Assembly: GCA_029582155.1 (NCBI GenBank)
Contig: CM055898.1
Coordinates: forward strand, 26,853,245-26,917,244
Length of the DNA: 64,000 nt
Direction of reading: 5' to 3'
Origin: Panopea generosa
Taxonomy: Eukaryota; Mollusca; Bivalvia; Adapedonta; Hiatellidae
Within the stretch, counting starts at the first letter, position 1. The number at the start of each line of letters is the position of its first letter. Below, piece by piece: positions 51,240 to 64,000 of the stretch. A program made the position numbers and the translations under genes. The notes under the pieces were generated by a model. The model saw only the letters and a program-made list of their open reading frames with translations. It did no database searches and was not told the DNA's origin.

Positions 51240-51383
51240 ATTTTACATTGTTTTGTACAATACTTGTACGTAGTGTGGTGAAAACCATATTGGACTCAGC
51301 GTCTACTGCGTCTCGTCCAATATGGTTTCTACAACAATACGTACTCATACAATTTTCCCATATTGTACATAACACTGTAAAAT
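51240..51383. repeat. 144-bp foldback element
   Basis: Nearly the whole segment is two inverted arms. ATTTTACATTG pairs with CACTGTAAAAT at the ends. GTACGTAGTGTGGTGAAAAC with CATATTGGAC (51266-51295) pairs with GTCCAATATGG through ACAATACGTAC (51315-51344). The loop is about 19 bases. Confidence 0.8.
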
Positions 51384-52504
51384 AACCTTAAAACTTATTC
51401 CAATCCACCAGTGGCTTCAAAGCGCAACTTTCAATCGTTAAAACACTTCATGCCTCATTTCTTACGCTTACGGATGACGTATGTGACAGAACTGTTCCAC
51501 AATATGTCAATTTATTAACCATTTATGGATAGAAGTGAGTGCTATATTAACAAATAAATGCATTTGTGCAGAATATACAGAACCGAAAGTTGAAAGCATT
51601 AAATATATTTTAATAATTTACCATTGACTTGTAGAAAATAATTTCTTTATTTCCCAAGTGAAGTGATGGTAATAGTCCAGTCAGTCTAAAGTATTTAGAA
51701 CGTATCTTGAAATCGATGATTACTGTGTAAATTTCACTCGGTGACTACTCCATTATTGAAGGCATATCTACAGGTCTAGACCGACTTGTTTTGTAGGGGA
51801 TTTATTTTGTATGTTTTGTTTCCATCCTTAGTGTTTCCTTCAAAAATATATCGCACGATCTTAAACGCCGGTCAATATAATCTGAAAAAGTTCTTGCATT
51901 TGACTAATCGTTTTCAAAATAGTTGTCAAATGAGTCAAATGACGTTTTAAAGCTCATTGAGCTATGCATATGTCATTCTTTGGAACCACATTAAATAAGT
52001 CGAAATTGAGCATGATTTAAAATGGTTAAATAAAATGTATTTGGAATGAAATTCATTTGTTCAACGTTCATGAAATATGAGCTGACATGCTCACTGTGCA
52101 AAGTATAAGCATTATTGTGTGTTATAACAAAAAAGCATAGATAATTGATTATTATAATTGAGTAATGCAATGACTCTCAGTCATTGTAAGCAGTCCTGAA
52201 ATAAAAATGTACAGTTTAAGTTCATTTCTATATTCATATTGCCGTTGCCATGTTTCGGTTTTTTTTCATTTATTTGGCACCGATACAGGATTTTTTAGGA
52301 CTGCATTCATAAGTTAAAGTTCATTAATAGACAGAAAGAGTGACGCCTCATGTACACTTCATGTTGCTTCATGACGTCATAAACGTTTAGTATTATTACA
52401 TATCAATCATATTATTTTATCCTAGAGTGTGCCCAAAGCTTAAATTGACCGTTCGTAGATGAAATGCGTTCATGGAAAATGAATGTCAAACTGATTTATT
52501 CAAT
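51384..52504. other. Intergenic, nothing recognised
   Basis: No coding or RNA signal recognised. Confidence 0.5.
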
Positions 52505-52735
52505 GAAGCCGTTATAGCCTCCCGTCTGGGTCCGTTAGATAGCAATGATAGGAAAGCCAAATTTGAACATGTTGATTGGTCAGTTGCTTCAACTGAAATT
52601 TTAAATGACGTCAGAGTTTAGTAAGCGTTCAATTGCTATGAATTATGGGACAGGCACAAAATCCCCTTATTTTTATTGAGGGTTAATAGACCTGATTCGG
52701 GAGATTTCAGGTTCTGTGATAGACTAAAGCCATTA
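52505..52735 (+). repeat. Interspersed repeat, family E, copy 2
   Basis: Matches 21440-21665. It carries TGACGTCA at 52606-52613 and the shared TTTAGTAAGCGTTCAATTGC. Confidence 0.8.
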
Positions 52736-55700
52736 GGTCGTGAATGTTAATATAGCGGAATATATGATTTTCTTTACAGGTATATCAAGGCTAATAATAG
52801 CACTTACAAAAAACTAATCTACGTTTAAAAGATAAAATGACGCCTCATATATACAGTTGTTCTTGCTATGATGCTTAAGTTTATTCTCATTTCATTTTGC
52901 TCGAGCTCACAGCTTGTATGAACCACTCTCGAGTAGAACCAGTTTTGTAATATGAAAAAGCGAACGTATTAATAAAAATAGAAAATTATAAAGGTGTGAT
53001 ATTTGGTCTCTTCTGGTAAACTAACAAACTGATAGTGCAAGTATATTCTAGTATACATCTAGATGAAAGTGACAAACTTAATTGAATTTACAAATAGTGC
53101 AAAAGCTTCTGGAAGATAATGTGGCAATGATAAACATTATAAAGACCTACAGGCGACGTAATACATAAATGACGCAGTATTCACAATAGAAGATTCACAA
53201 CTAATACGAGTAAATAGACTGCTCACAATACATACTCCTTGGAACGATTACAGCAAGACTTCTACCGGAAGATAAAATCTGACCTCGCTCATTCCTCCTC
53301 GTCGCCACCAAACCTGCAGTTTCAGGTTATATCTCAAGAACATAGTGACACGACTTAACCGGTTTTTAACTAAATAGTGAAGATACCTTCAGGTATATCT
53401 TTGTTAATGAAATACATTTGTTACAGTTTTTGTGTTTTCAAAAATAGCATATGATGTGAAATGCAAATAAAAGTTGTATTAGCACGCAGAAAAACTGAAT
53501 GACGTGGTTTTGACTGGCCTATTATAGTAAAAAAAATATATTTGTTTACTGATTTGTTCACATTTAATGCGACGGATTAGCTAAAAATTCTGGTCATATA
53601 TTGTTTAGACAATATTGACAGGGGATATATAAAACTAATGGATCTAATCCATTTCATTTCCAACATGACAAAATGACTATCGAAAATCACCATTGATTAC
53701 ACGTTTTTATCGTATTTTTCTATTAAGTTCCTTATTTAAATATATTTTTACTCTTTACTCTTAGCACTTATTTTCTCACCACGTTGAAATAGAACATATC
53801 ATGTTATGTGCTGCAACCAATATGTAAGAATCCGGTGCTAAATATTCCGTCGCATTACTATGAACAAATCACTTCTTGTGACATATTATACACTCCGTAT
53901 TTATTTTAGAAAAACAACAACATGTATTTTATACATTGACGTATTGATAAGGCCTTTATATGTTCTTCATTGTTTAAATTTAGTGCCGTCAGCTGACAAA
54001 ACCTATGATGGTATAGGTTGCATACAATACAACAGGTTGTGTTAAGTGGTCGTGTTCATACAGCTTGTGAACTATGTTCAATGCCGATTTTCATCATTAA
54101 AACCCAATAACAACATTACCATGCCTTTATATAAAAGGAATCAAATCATCATATTAAGATATGTAATATTGAGAATATCAATAATGATCAATCATCAATC
54201 AATTTCGTACAATATTATATTATTGTGTTATTTCTAATAAGCTCAGTTTATGGTCCAATTGGTATAATGATATGATAATGGTCAAGCTTCGTAGTCCAAT
54301 AAACCTAATTGATAACAACTGTTATAAAATAAAAGCATGCTAATCATGATATTTATTTATTGTTTTCACAACAAATGGATAATGAAAGATTTGTTTAATA
54401 TACGATGCATTAATTATATATATTATTTCTCTTAAGCGTGGCTTATAAAAGTAGTTTGATAATAATTGTACTAATGTTAAAGTGTTTAATTGTACAGTTT
54501 ATATGCTAAAGTTGTTTGTATTCAAAACATGTTTACAGTTTTTAAAAGTGCTTTAATAAAATTTTCTTATCAGTTTTTCAGTGGGCATCGAATGTGTTTA
54601 TATAGTTTATATATAGTTTACAAATTGCCTATATGTTTATCTTAATTTACTTAAGAAAGTAATTGGTACATATTAGATAAAACTTGTAAAAGACTCTATT
54701 GCATTGTGAATATATACATTCGACAATGGAATTGATGATATCAGAACTTCAAAACTTTATAAATACTTAGACAAATATTCTAACTTTCGCAGAAAATAAA
54801 CAGTATAATCTTGTTATAATTTCATTGACTATTACCAATTCCCCGTCACATTCTTAAATCGTATACTGTCGTTTTCCTGGCTCCAGGGATATTTTAGTTC
54901 TAATATATCAAATCATTTTAACATGTTATTAAATATGTGACATATACATATCATATAACACTACAGTGAATCTTTTGATTTCAGACAAACATGTCCGCTG
55001 AACAAGACGTCGTTTATATTTTCCTAGTTCCGATAAACATTTACAGTTCCTATTAACTTTTTCTTTTAACTTTTATTAAATTTCGTTTCATTAGAGCAAT
55101 AAGATACCAAATATTTTTAAAATAAGAAGGCACTTGGTGCCTTTTCGCACTAATAGGACGTAAAATTTCTTATTGATTATTTAAAGTCAACCATGTTTGT
55201 ACACATAAAGAGCATAACATGACAATTATGTTTTATGTAAAGTTAGTAATTACTAATAAACATTAACGAATAGTTTCAACTGAAATACAAAATGTCTCAC
55301 TCTATTACAATGAAAGGGACAATACTCTGTTTTGAGGGGAGTAAAATATCTATTACTGGGCCGCGTTCAACAAAATGTATTAAAATAAAAGTCATTGTGA
55401 CTATTTCTTTTTTTTTTTTTTGGTTAATATTTTGATCGGCGTTTAAAACGATTGCATTTCCAGAATATATTTTATTTTCTATATGATTTGAATCAAATTT
55501 CGGTTATTTTGGTTGAGTAATAAAACAATTATTTATAATCGTTGGTTTGCGTTTACGACGATTTTTATTGTGAGTAATGTTTTGTGAAACGCACCCTAGG
55601 AATGTTAAAGACCTTCTAAGAGAAACATAATCGAATAGTTCACAGAGCTCTGTAGTGCATTTTTGTCAAACTACGGAAAAGCTTAAGTTGTTTTTTTAAA

Positions 55701-58700
55701 TTACAGACAATAATATTCGTCCTATATGGTGTAATGGTTTCTTTCATTGTTGTATTTAATACGAATAACTGCTTATATTTAGAATAAAAAGCTGAAGTGG
55801 AAGCAATATTTAAATTTCATAAAGGACCGACTTGTTTAATGCAAGCGCCAAAACAATTCTTTAAACATAAAATTAATCGAAACTTGAAAATTCTTCGAAA
55901 CGGGGAAATGCCAGTATCAATATCTCTTGCAAAAATCTCATAGCAAAGACGGAGTTATTTCGTAAACGTGTTAAACAATGTCGGCAAAATTAAATTGGCT
56001 AGACTAATTGGTAACATTGAGCAAACAGTGTTAGCCAAAACTTGATTTTATGGTATTAATTTGGATTGCATTCCGCTGGTGGCAGTATTTCTTGTCATGT
56101 TTTCACATAAGCTGAATCCATAAATCCTAATATTAATTTCTTTTTTTTCGTTGATGCTGACGATTGGATGTAAATAAAGCGTGTATATACGTCTTAGATG
56201 ATTCTATTGCTTACATCGTAATTGCGTTTTTGTGTATAATAAATTTGTCAAACTTAATAATTTAGTATTCAAATGCTGTTCAGCACGAACATAATTAAGG
56301 TTAGATTATCGCAAATATAAAACGTATGTACTGGGATTAAACATACCAACGTTGTACCGTACACATTAGCCCCTTCGGATTTGGTAAAACGTCTTCTGAT
56401 GAAATCAATACGTTGGATTTATCAAGGACTTGTATAGAAAGATAGGAAACTTGCATCTCTCTACTAAATGTTGATAAAATAGCATGCGAAGAATTATTGT
56501 TTTGACGAGTTATTCATTCACATTTCACAGGCAACTGATTTCTTTTACATAAAATGTAAGGTGTGTGTAACCATAGATGTTCTATAATGTTTAAAACACG
56601 CATTATAATCTTGAATTGAAAATATTTCAGTTTGAAGCAAAATTTCAAGTACTTTTCTTGTTTTTTTTAATTGCAGTATACATATTTTGAAATCGTAAGT
56701 ACTTCAAGAATTTTGAATACACGTGGCTTATAATGGTTTCGTTATGTGAAGAACTACCTTGTGAAAAGAAAAAAATCTGATTTACATTTCTATGATGAAT
56801 GGCAATTGGGATATTTGAAAACGAGATTTTGCGAGATTTTGAGTGAATACAACAGCATTTTCTTTTCTATATAAGTCCTTGCTTTAAACAATATTAAAAA
56901 TGAGCATAGTTTGTTATCCAGTTTAGATCATGAAGCATAACAAAATCAAGGGAAAAAAAATATTTCTTTTAGAATAAAATTAAATGCTTTATGCAATAAA
57001 TGATATCTAATGATCTATCCATTAAAAATGATAATAAATGAAGCATAACAATAATAGGGAGAATGCATTATATTGAAAACAAAAACATGTAAACGTATCA
57101 AATAGTTACATATCTCTGAACGTAAACCATGTCCATTTAAAAAATCCCGGTAAAATTTGTATTTCCGATTAGGTAAACAAAGGCCATGTTAATTTCAGTT
57201 TTTTTTTATATACTAGTCTTTATAAGTTTACGATAGTATAATGTGGTAACAAAAATATTTTATGTGTACATATATATGACAACATGATATTTAACCGAAT
57301 ATGTGTATCAACGATAAAGAATATACTTTAAATTGCAAACTAATTGTATAGCTTGCATTGTACGTATTGTGATGTATTTTTTTAACTTATTTTTTAATTA
57401 ATTTTTTATTTAACTATTGTCGTTATCTATTAAAATTATATTATTAATTTATGTTTTGTTTGATTTTGTAATAACATGATCATGAATTAAAAATACTTTA
57501 TACCACATGTGTTTTCGTTTTCCATTTATGTACCAAATTATACACCCAGTATACATTTTTATCACATACTTTACGATACAGGAGTGTATTAAACCCATTG
57601 CTTTTTTATATTAACCTGATGGAATACCACTCCTGAATCCTCATTCGGCGTTTTCCGTATAACTTGGCTCCAGTACGGAAACAACCGAAGTACTTTCTGA
57701 TTTGCCCGAATATATAAATGACGTTGATTTGTCTTGATAAAATGACGTCATCTTAAGACATTGCGTAATACGATAATTGACGGAAACTAATGTCCGATTT
57801 ATTTTCTTTCCTTATAGAGGTTATCTGCTTAATAAAAGGTAAAATTACCATTTTCTCACACTTCTGCTCATAGAATATACGTGTTTTCCCCAAAGAAAGA
57901 AAACTCAATATTCCATGTCATGTGACAGATTTCTCACATGACCTGACAAAATTCTGGAACTTGATAAAAAATTAATCTATTTCCTTATTCACAGATCAAA
58001 ATCATACATATTTGTATTTTTGGGGGTTAATCACGTATTTACAAATATAATTTTAAGTGAAGACGGCACTAAACGAAGGTCTATCATCTTGCAGAGCCTC
58101 GTCCCTGCATGTAATTTTGACTCTTTGGGTGGGATTTTTTACCCCACATGGCTACTCATGATGGATTCTTACATTCCAGAGTTATGTGATTACAAGAATC
58201 TTACGTTAATTGAATTTATTAAATTCGTTGAAAAATAGTATATAAGGCTCGGCAGATCCACGCTTTATATATTTTGCAAACTCAACTCAATAATAAATGA
58301 GCACTCATGTAAGATTCTCTTTATAATTTTTCTCTTCTCGGTTTATCGATTCGGCCATGTTTTAATGTCATGTTTATAGATCCACATTTAATTATTGACT
58401 GTGTTATATCAATATCTGACTGTGTTGTAGCAACAATGTACTGTGTTATTGCAATAATTGACTGTGTTTAAGATGTTACAATTAAAGATAACTTCTATAA
58501 AAGTATTTTTTGCTTATAATGTTAATCCATTTTGATTGAAAACCCAATTCAACATATTTCAGTTTCATCAGAATTACCTGAAGATCTCGAAGTAAATTTG
58601 AACATTTTATATAATAAACAACTAACCGACAACATTTTTATGTTTAATATCGTCTTTAAAATATTGAGTAGCGATATCACAATCTGTATACAACATAAAC

Positions 58701-58754
58701 TGACAATAATATACTGGTTTTACATGGCAATGTTCTTTCTGATTCAAATCCAAA
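52736..58754. other. Long intergenic stretch, no convincing gene
   Basis: AT-rich. A 72-codon frame at 58020-58238 (+) is open and not repeat-derived as far as I can see, but it has no recognisable domain, promoter or splice context. Frames near 53860-54237 are also unsupported. Confidence 0.5.
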
Positions 58755-58842
58755 TTTCAAGGAAATTGCTTTAATAATTTTAGAAAAAAATACATAAATT
58801 GTCAGGCGGCGTATTAGCTGTTACATTCAGTATTTAACACTG
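58755..58842 (+). mobile_element. MITE family F, 3' fragment
   Basis: AAGGAAATTGCTTTAATAAT, ATACATAAATTGTCAGG and TTAGCTGTTACATTCAGTAT match the right half of 48400-48632. The left terminus was not identified. Confidence 0.65.
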
Positions 58843-59447
58843 GATCTATAGGTCTCACTACACAGTTGAATTTATTACTTTGTTCTCTATAAAATAAGGT
58901 CTAGGATTTCAATTGTAAAAAATAAATTCCAAACAGAATTTTTTTTTCATAGCAGGAATATATTCCATCATAAAAATGCATAATAACTGGTAGGTTGACC
59001 AGGTTGTTTTAAAGAGGGTCTGTTTTTAAAATAGAAGAAATAAATAATGCATTAATTCATACATATGTTAAAATCCTATGAAAGTCACATTTTAAAACCA
59101 GTGATGTCTTTTTGCAGTATATGCTATGCCAACCTTTTTTTTCTACTCATCTGCAGCAAAAAGTCACATTCACTATGAACCATTTTGAAAATATTTCAAA
59201 ATCATATTACATAGGGCTTTTTTTAAGCGTAAGTATCATGTTACCGAGGGAAAAAGCGGTGTAACTGTGTAATGAAACGTTTAATGTATATTGGTTATAA
59301 TTATTTTTGTTCAAACCTCTCAATTTACACAGAATGTGAATCAATCAAGTTCTTACAGTTTATACAAATGACGCTGTAAGTCTTACTGGGTAAGTCAGTA
59401 GTAACCTAAGCAAATAAATTGTGTTGCTCGAAGACTTCACGTAATGA
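58843..59447. other. Intergenic, nothing recognised
   Basis: No coding or RNA signal recognised. Confidence 0.5.
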
Positions 59448-61095
59448 CAGTGTGTAACAAAATAGTCAGATTGTTGTGGCCTAAGTTAGTAGTATCAGCT
59501 AGTACGTGTCCATTGTAATGGTATAGAATATATTAAGGTAGTGTGGATTTGTTAAAACGTATTGATAACTCGATAAGTGTAACAGTTTTAATATCTTTTT
59601 TAGTTTTCATTCTTAGATTAAAGAAAAAAACATTTTGAAGTTTATTTCATCAAATTCCATTAAGTATTAAGAAAATTAGAATAATTAAACGGTTTTATTT
59701 GTCATAAAACTAATTAAAGTTTACATTGGCCTAAAAGCGTAAAATACGCATCGTACGATGTTTGTGGGTTTGTTGTTTCATGATTTACACGAAATTCACT
59801 AAGGTATGTGGACTGTTTTGCTATATATGCTGACTGTGTTATGGAAACAATGTCCAGTTAGCAGAATCATCTTTGGTTGTAGTTGTAACGAGAAAGATTG
59901 AGCATGTTACTATTCCAGTACATAACGGCATATGGGTATGTGAATTTTATATTATGTTATATTTAGTTGTCTGGTATATATATTTTGACATAATCAGATC
60001 TAAGTAAAGTTATATAAATTGTTCATATCCATTCAGACGCTAAAGTCTATAATTTAACACATCCACGATATTGAGAAGCGTTTGGTTAGAATATAGGCCG
60101 AGGATTTCGAGCTGTTGATATTGTGTTTACGATGAAGTATTTGAGATTCAGCATGTAAGAATTGATTGATATGTATAATTTAATTTTGTTGATGCCTATT
60201 CTGATATCCACAAAGTGAATAGATACAGAATTGGTCTGTAATTGTTCATATTATAAATGAGAAGTTATGTAAAGAAATAATTGCTATGTTCAGATTGGCG
60301 GGTGTCGTATATGAGATGTTATTTAAACTGCCATAAAACTGCAAATAGTAAAAATTGTATGAACTGTTATAATATGTTCATAAATCTACCATGAAACTAT
60401 TAGATGGTAAGAAATGAATGCACAATTATCATATATTGATAAAAAAATACCATGAAATTGATAGATGGTAAGTAATAGACGCCATGTCATTACATATTTG
60501 AGTAACTAGTAAATCTGAGTTTATATATATATATTGTAGCCGTTTTAAGACGTAAGCAAGGAATGTGTCCGCTACGTTAACGACGTGACATGAAGTCAGC
60601 TGGTGGTAGTACAGACAAACCCACATACTCGTCATATGGACGATTTGACGTTCTTGACGTCAGAATACGGTCGACAGTCGGTACGAGGTGACGTAAAGCC
60701 ATACTTAGTATAGAGTTCTAAGGCAGATAACCGAGTTTATATTGCCACCGCCGCAAGGGACGAGTGATGCTAAACCTACGATTATCCGGACGCGGGTAGT
60801 ATATAGTGCATTTTTAAAAACAGTTTTACATTCAAATGACATAAGCAGTTTGGATCGCGATGTAGATTACGTACGTGCAGGAGATAGATCTGTGTGAAAA
60901 AGGTGTTAATACCACCATAGGACTTTTTTTAAACTAGTGTGTTTTTTTTGTGTAAAGTAATTATCTTTAATTTGTACATATTGTATAATTGTATATCCGT
61001 AATTTTATAACTTTGTAAAAATAAAATTGTACTCTGTGTATGATTGTTTTCTACCCTTGTTAGTTGTCGGCCCTTGGTCTTTTTGCTACACAGTG
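59448..61095 (-). mobile_element. 1.65-kb TIR element, copy B, no transposase seen
   Basis: Inverted counterpart of 10115-11906. The two ends, read inward, are CAGTGTGTAACAAAATAG and CACTGTGTAGCAAAAAGA, matching at 13 of the first 15 bases, so this is a terminal-inverted-repeat element. The flanking eight bases do not match (CGTAATGA versus ATAGGGGT), so no target-site duplication is evident. No transposase frame found. Confidence 0.8.
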
Positions 61096-61103
61096 ATAGG
61101 GGT

Positions 61104-61316
61104 GGGGGTCGAACTATACCACCAAATGAGACGGTGGTTTTATGGAAAGAGTGTTGGCCACTCACGGCAAAGGTTTCGGATTCAATCCCCCGCTCGACCC
61201 GATGCCTATCGTTAGACAACATTCAGTACTGGTTCTAACCAGGAAGCGTTGTCGAGAGTGTTTCATACATAAGCTCTGAATTTTCATCGCAATCGAGCTA
61301 AAACAAATAGTATAAC
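61104..61316 (+). repeat. tRNA-derived SINE, family A, copy 2
   Basis: Head GTGTTGGCCACTCACGG and B-box-like GGATTCAATCCCCCGCTCG; 3' end AATCGAGCTAAAA as in the copy at 6343-6530. It begins within ten bases of the end of the TIR element. Confidence 0.72.
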
Positions 61317-62684
61317 TAACTATACCACAAAACCATGCGTTCCACGCGTATTTTATCCTCACTGTACTGTGAATATTAAAGTCGAATGTACTTCATTAAC
61401 AAATGGCTAATATAAAAGAATACTATATAAACATGCACAATGTGATGAAAGAATGCCCGCTGGTTTAAATATCCTAAGTGTTTTATTTCCTGAATGTAAA
61501 GTATAATAATTACAATTTGTTGTTGTACCTCTTTAATTTTCTTTGTCACATTCAAAAATGTCTTGCCTTGTGGCGAGGAAACAATGTTAAGCGTTAATTA
61601 TCTCCACGAGTCCTCTTTATGATAATGCTCAACCATCTCAATTGTAATATTCTTTTTAGAAACTTACTATTAGAAAATAAAAAATAGATGTAAAAGCACA
61701 GAGAGCATTTTCTGTTTCAACTTTCAACTTCAATTTGTTTTATTATGAAGCGACCTTTTTCACTTTTTGCACACTATATGCACGATGATTTTGGTCAATG
61801 TACATGTATAGTGAAATATATTGCAATAACTAACGTATCATAGTGTATTTATTATTTTTATTTATTTTATCATTTATGTTTGAATATTTTCATAGCAGGT
61901 GTATAAGCAATTAAAATGTTGAGTGAAATCGGTCCTAGTGTTGGTACTTTAAGCAATGCACTGTTAGGGATGCTCCTAAGCCTCTGATGAATGTGGTCGT
62001 TGTTTCGTGCTCGGTTTGAAAAGACACAGTACTTCTCTCTGGATATATCTTCCATACTCAATAAAACAGATAGAATATTTAACCTGTTTTAGTTGTTTAA
62101 ATCAAAGGGAAATCTGACACTAAGTTTAGTTTCATATCATAATCTTTGCAGTTATAAGTAGTTTGATATGTTGTTATATGATGCAAATGTTCAAATCCAT
62201 TAACAAAGAAACCGTCGCATTAATGCAATGATAAGAATATATCTGGAATCGATGTAATTCATAATGTACCCCTGTAGATTAATATTCCATTTGCGAAATA
62301 CTGTACTCAGAAGAAAACGCAACGCAGGCAGAGGCATGAAAACCTAACATACTTAGCACGAGCATTGCCTGTTGGTGTTATTGGTTGTTTACTTGAGATG
62401 TCACTGAATAATTTGGTACATCCTGCATTGATGTCACACTTTCATTTCCATGTGAGACCCTTTTAAACCCTGTGTTGCGATTTTTATACCCTTTGAGTGT
62501 ATCTCACAGTCGCGCATCATAATTAACATCAATTCCATGCATGTGTAAAGTGCAGTTACATGTGATTTGCGCATTCACGTTATGACTTTAGATTTTAAGG
62601 TTATCTTATTGTAACTGTTATGGCACAATGGAATTACGTCTGATTGCTGTCGTTGTTTTGTTTTTTACATAAAAATGATCATTA
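61317..62684. other. Intergenic, nothing recognised
   Basis: No coding or RNA signal recognised. Confidence 0.5.
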
Positions 62685-63012
62685 AACATTATGTATAATT
62701 TTCTGTGAAATATGTCAATAATTGACAGAGATAATAACAACAACAAAAATAATGGATTAGGAAAGATATAAAGTATATAAAGCTTATTGCATTTGTTTTT
62801 CATTTTGAAGCACGAATATACATCTGCATAAATCATATAGCGTTTTTAACTATGTATAATTTTCAGTGAACTATGTCAATAACTGACAGAGATAACAATA
62901 ACAAAAACAAGTGACGGATTAGAAAAGTTGCAAGGTATATATAGCATATGACCTTGTGATGGACCAGTATATGTATAACTACATTCATTATATAGCGATT
63001 TTAACTATGATG
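62685..63012 (+). repeat. Tandem duplication, about 165-bp unit, two copies
   Basis: ATGTATAATTTTC then TATGTCAATAATTGACAGAG and GGATTAGGAAAG at 62690 recur about 160 bases later as ATGTATAATTTTCAGTGAAC, CAATAACTGACAGAG and GGATTAGAAAAG. Both units end in a CATATAGCG/TATATAGCG motif followed by TTTTTAACTATG or TTTTAACTATG. Confidence 0.8.
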
Positions 63013-64000
63013 TATTAATTATTTGGAAGGTACACATATAAATAACACATACATTTTATTCATGTCATTTATTTCAAATTTACAATATGACTGGTGATGA
63101 TATCAAAAACGTAAATGAATGTTTAATAATGTACATGTTAAAATATAAATCAATTCATTAATGTTGGTTGTTTGTTTGGCTGCATATGTTTCATTGACAT
63201 TTTTACATTCACTCATATACCATGTCAAGGTGACATTATCGCTCAATCATTTAGCTATCCCATGAACTATTAGGCTATAATTTATAAGCGAGGTCTACTT
63301 AAGATTGATGCAGTATAATTGTATACATTTAATTGTTATGTATAAAGTTTTGAATATATTTTAATATTTTTTGACAAACTAGTTCAATAAAGCGATGTGT
63401 TTATGATTATTCCATTAGCAATGAATAATATAGCAACTAAAAAACTACGTAACATATAATTTCGACTGGCATAGAATCATGTCAATGTAACTGAAATAAC
63501 TGACCTAACGCGAGAATGACTAACGCTCCGCCCACTGGCCACATGTCATTGTTTGTCCAAGTAAATACAATGCAATGCTTACTTAGACAGAGCAAGTTAA
63601 AATGACGGCGTAGCAACCATTATCGATCGCTGATTAGATTTTTCTTTTTGATTGACGGCCCTCGTTAGGTCAATTTATTTTCTATACCTCAAAGCATTTT
63701 ACACTAAGTATTTTAAAATATAAGATTGAATCTCTCTTCTCCTATCCATCCGTTGCTTAAACCATATAAAATAAAACATATATAGTTTGTACATTCGAGT
63801 TATTACAACTATACAACTGCGTTGACACACAGATTGGTCTTATTTCTCTATTCATATATTTTTTAAAAAAAAATATTAGTAAATCATACCAATTTTATAA
63901 TGAACATGTAATTATTGCATATGATACAAAATAATTTTAGTTCTTATTTGATGTATTTAATCATTTAGTAGCAAGATGCAGCTTTTACATGTTAACCCGT
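63013..64000. other. Intergenic, nothing recognised
   Basis: AT-rich sequence to the window end without recognised features. Confidence 0.5.

Noticed and set aside
58020-58238. 72-codon plus-strand open frame downstream of the receptor
   Set aside because: No similarity, splice pattern or regulatory context; could be chance.
58940-58950. T-runs as transcription terminators (also 55410-55420)
   Set aside because: Homopolymer runs are common throughout this AT-rich window and are not linked to an RNA polymerase III gene.

Overview
This is eukaryotic, AT-rich, intron-rich DNA, most likely from a mollusc and probably a bivalve. The evidence is one animal-type gene spread over more than 46 kb with canonical GT-AG introns, and interspersed tRNA-derived SINEs of a build I recognise from bivalves (tRNA-like head, a 'CAGTTACTTGCGGA' core or a 'CAGTATAATGTGAC' core). 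Species cannot be named from the window.

The window is dominated by one gene on the + strand: an ionotropic glutamate receptor of the kainate GluK1-3 type (GRIK2-like). I reconstruct 13 coding exons, 1471-1629 to 47788-48090, which join without a frame break into 909 residues ending at a TGA stop. The first exon(s), with the start codon and signal peptide, lie upstream of base 1. Exons 1-6 and the start of exon 7 encode the amino-terminal (ANF-receptor-like) domain. The end of exon 7, exons 8-9 and the start of exon 10 encode ligand-binding half S1. Exon 10 also carries M1, the pore loop with a genomic Q at the Q/R site, and M3 with SYTANLAAF. Exons 11-12 encode S2 and M4. Exon 13 encodes a cytoplasmic tail with an unusual CxxC...CxxxC cysteine pattern.

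The introns are unusually rich in tandem arrays, many next to exons. Most striking is 15690-18440 in intron 2, where about 28 degenerate, roughly 96-bp copies of the 3' splice site and 5' half of exon 3 are lined up in the sense direction directly upstream of the real exon. Other arrays follow exon 1 (30-bp unit), exon 3 (about 55 bp), exon 5 (about 52 bp, more than 40 copies, many with a donor-like CAG|GTATGT) and exon 8 (30 bp). Others precede exon 6, exon 7 (about 55 bp, running into the acceptor), exon 10 (about 38 bp) and exon 13 (about 33 bp).

Transposon debris includes a 1.6-1.8-kb terminal-inverted-repeat element in two opposite copies, several short MITE families, a mariner transposase remnant, a truncated CR1/L2-type LINE 3' end, and at least five SINE-like families. 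From 48091 to the window end I find no further convincing gene, only AT-rich intergenic sequence with the same repeat families.
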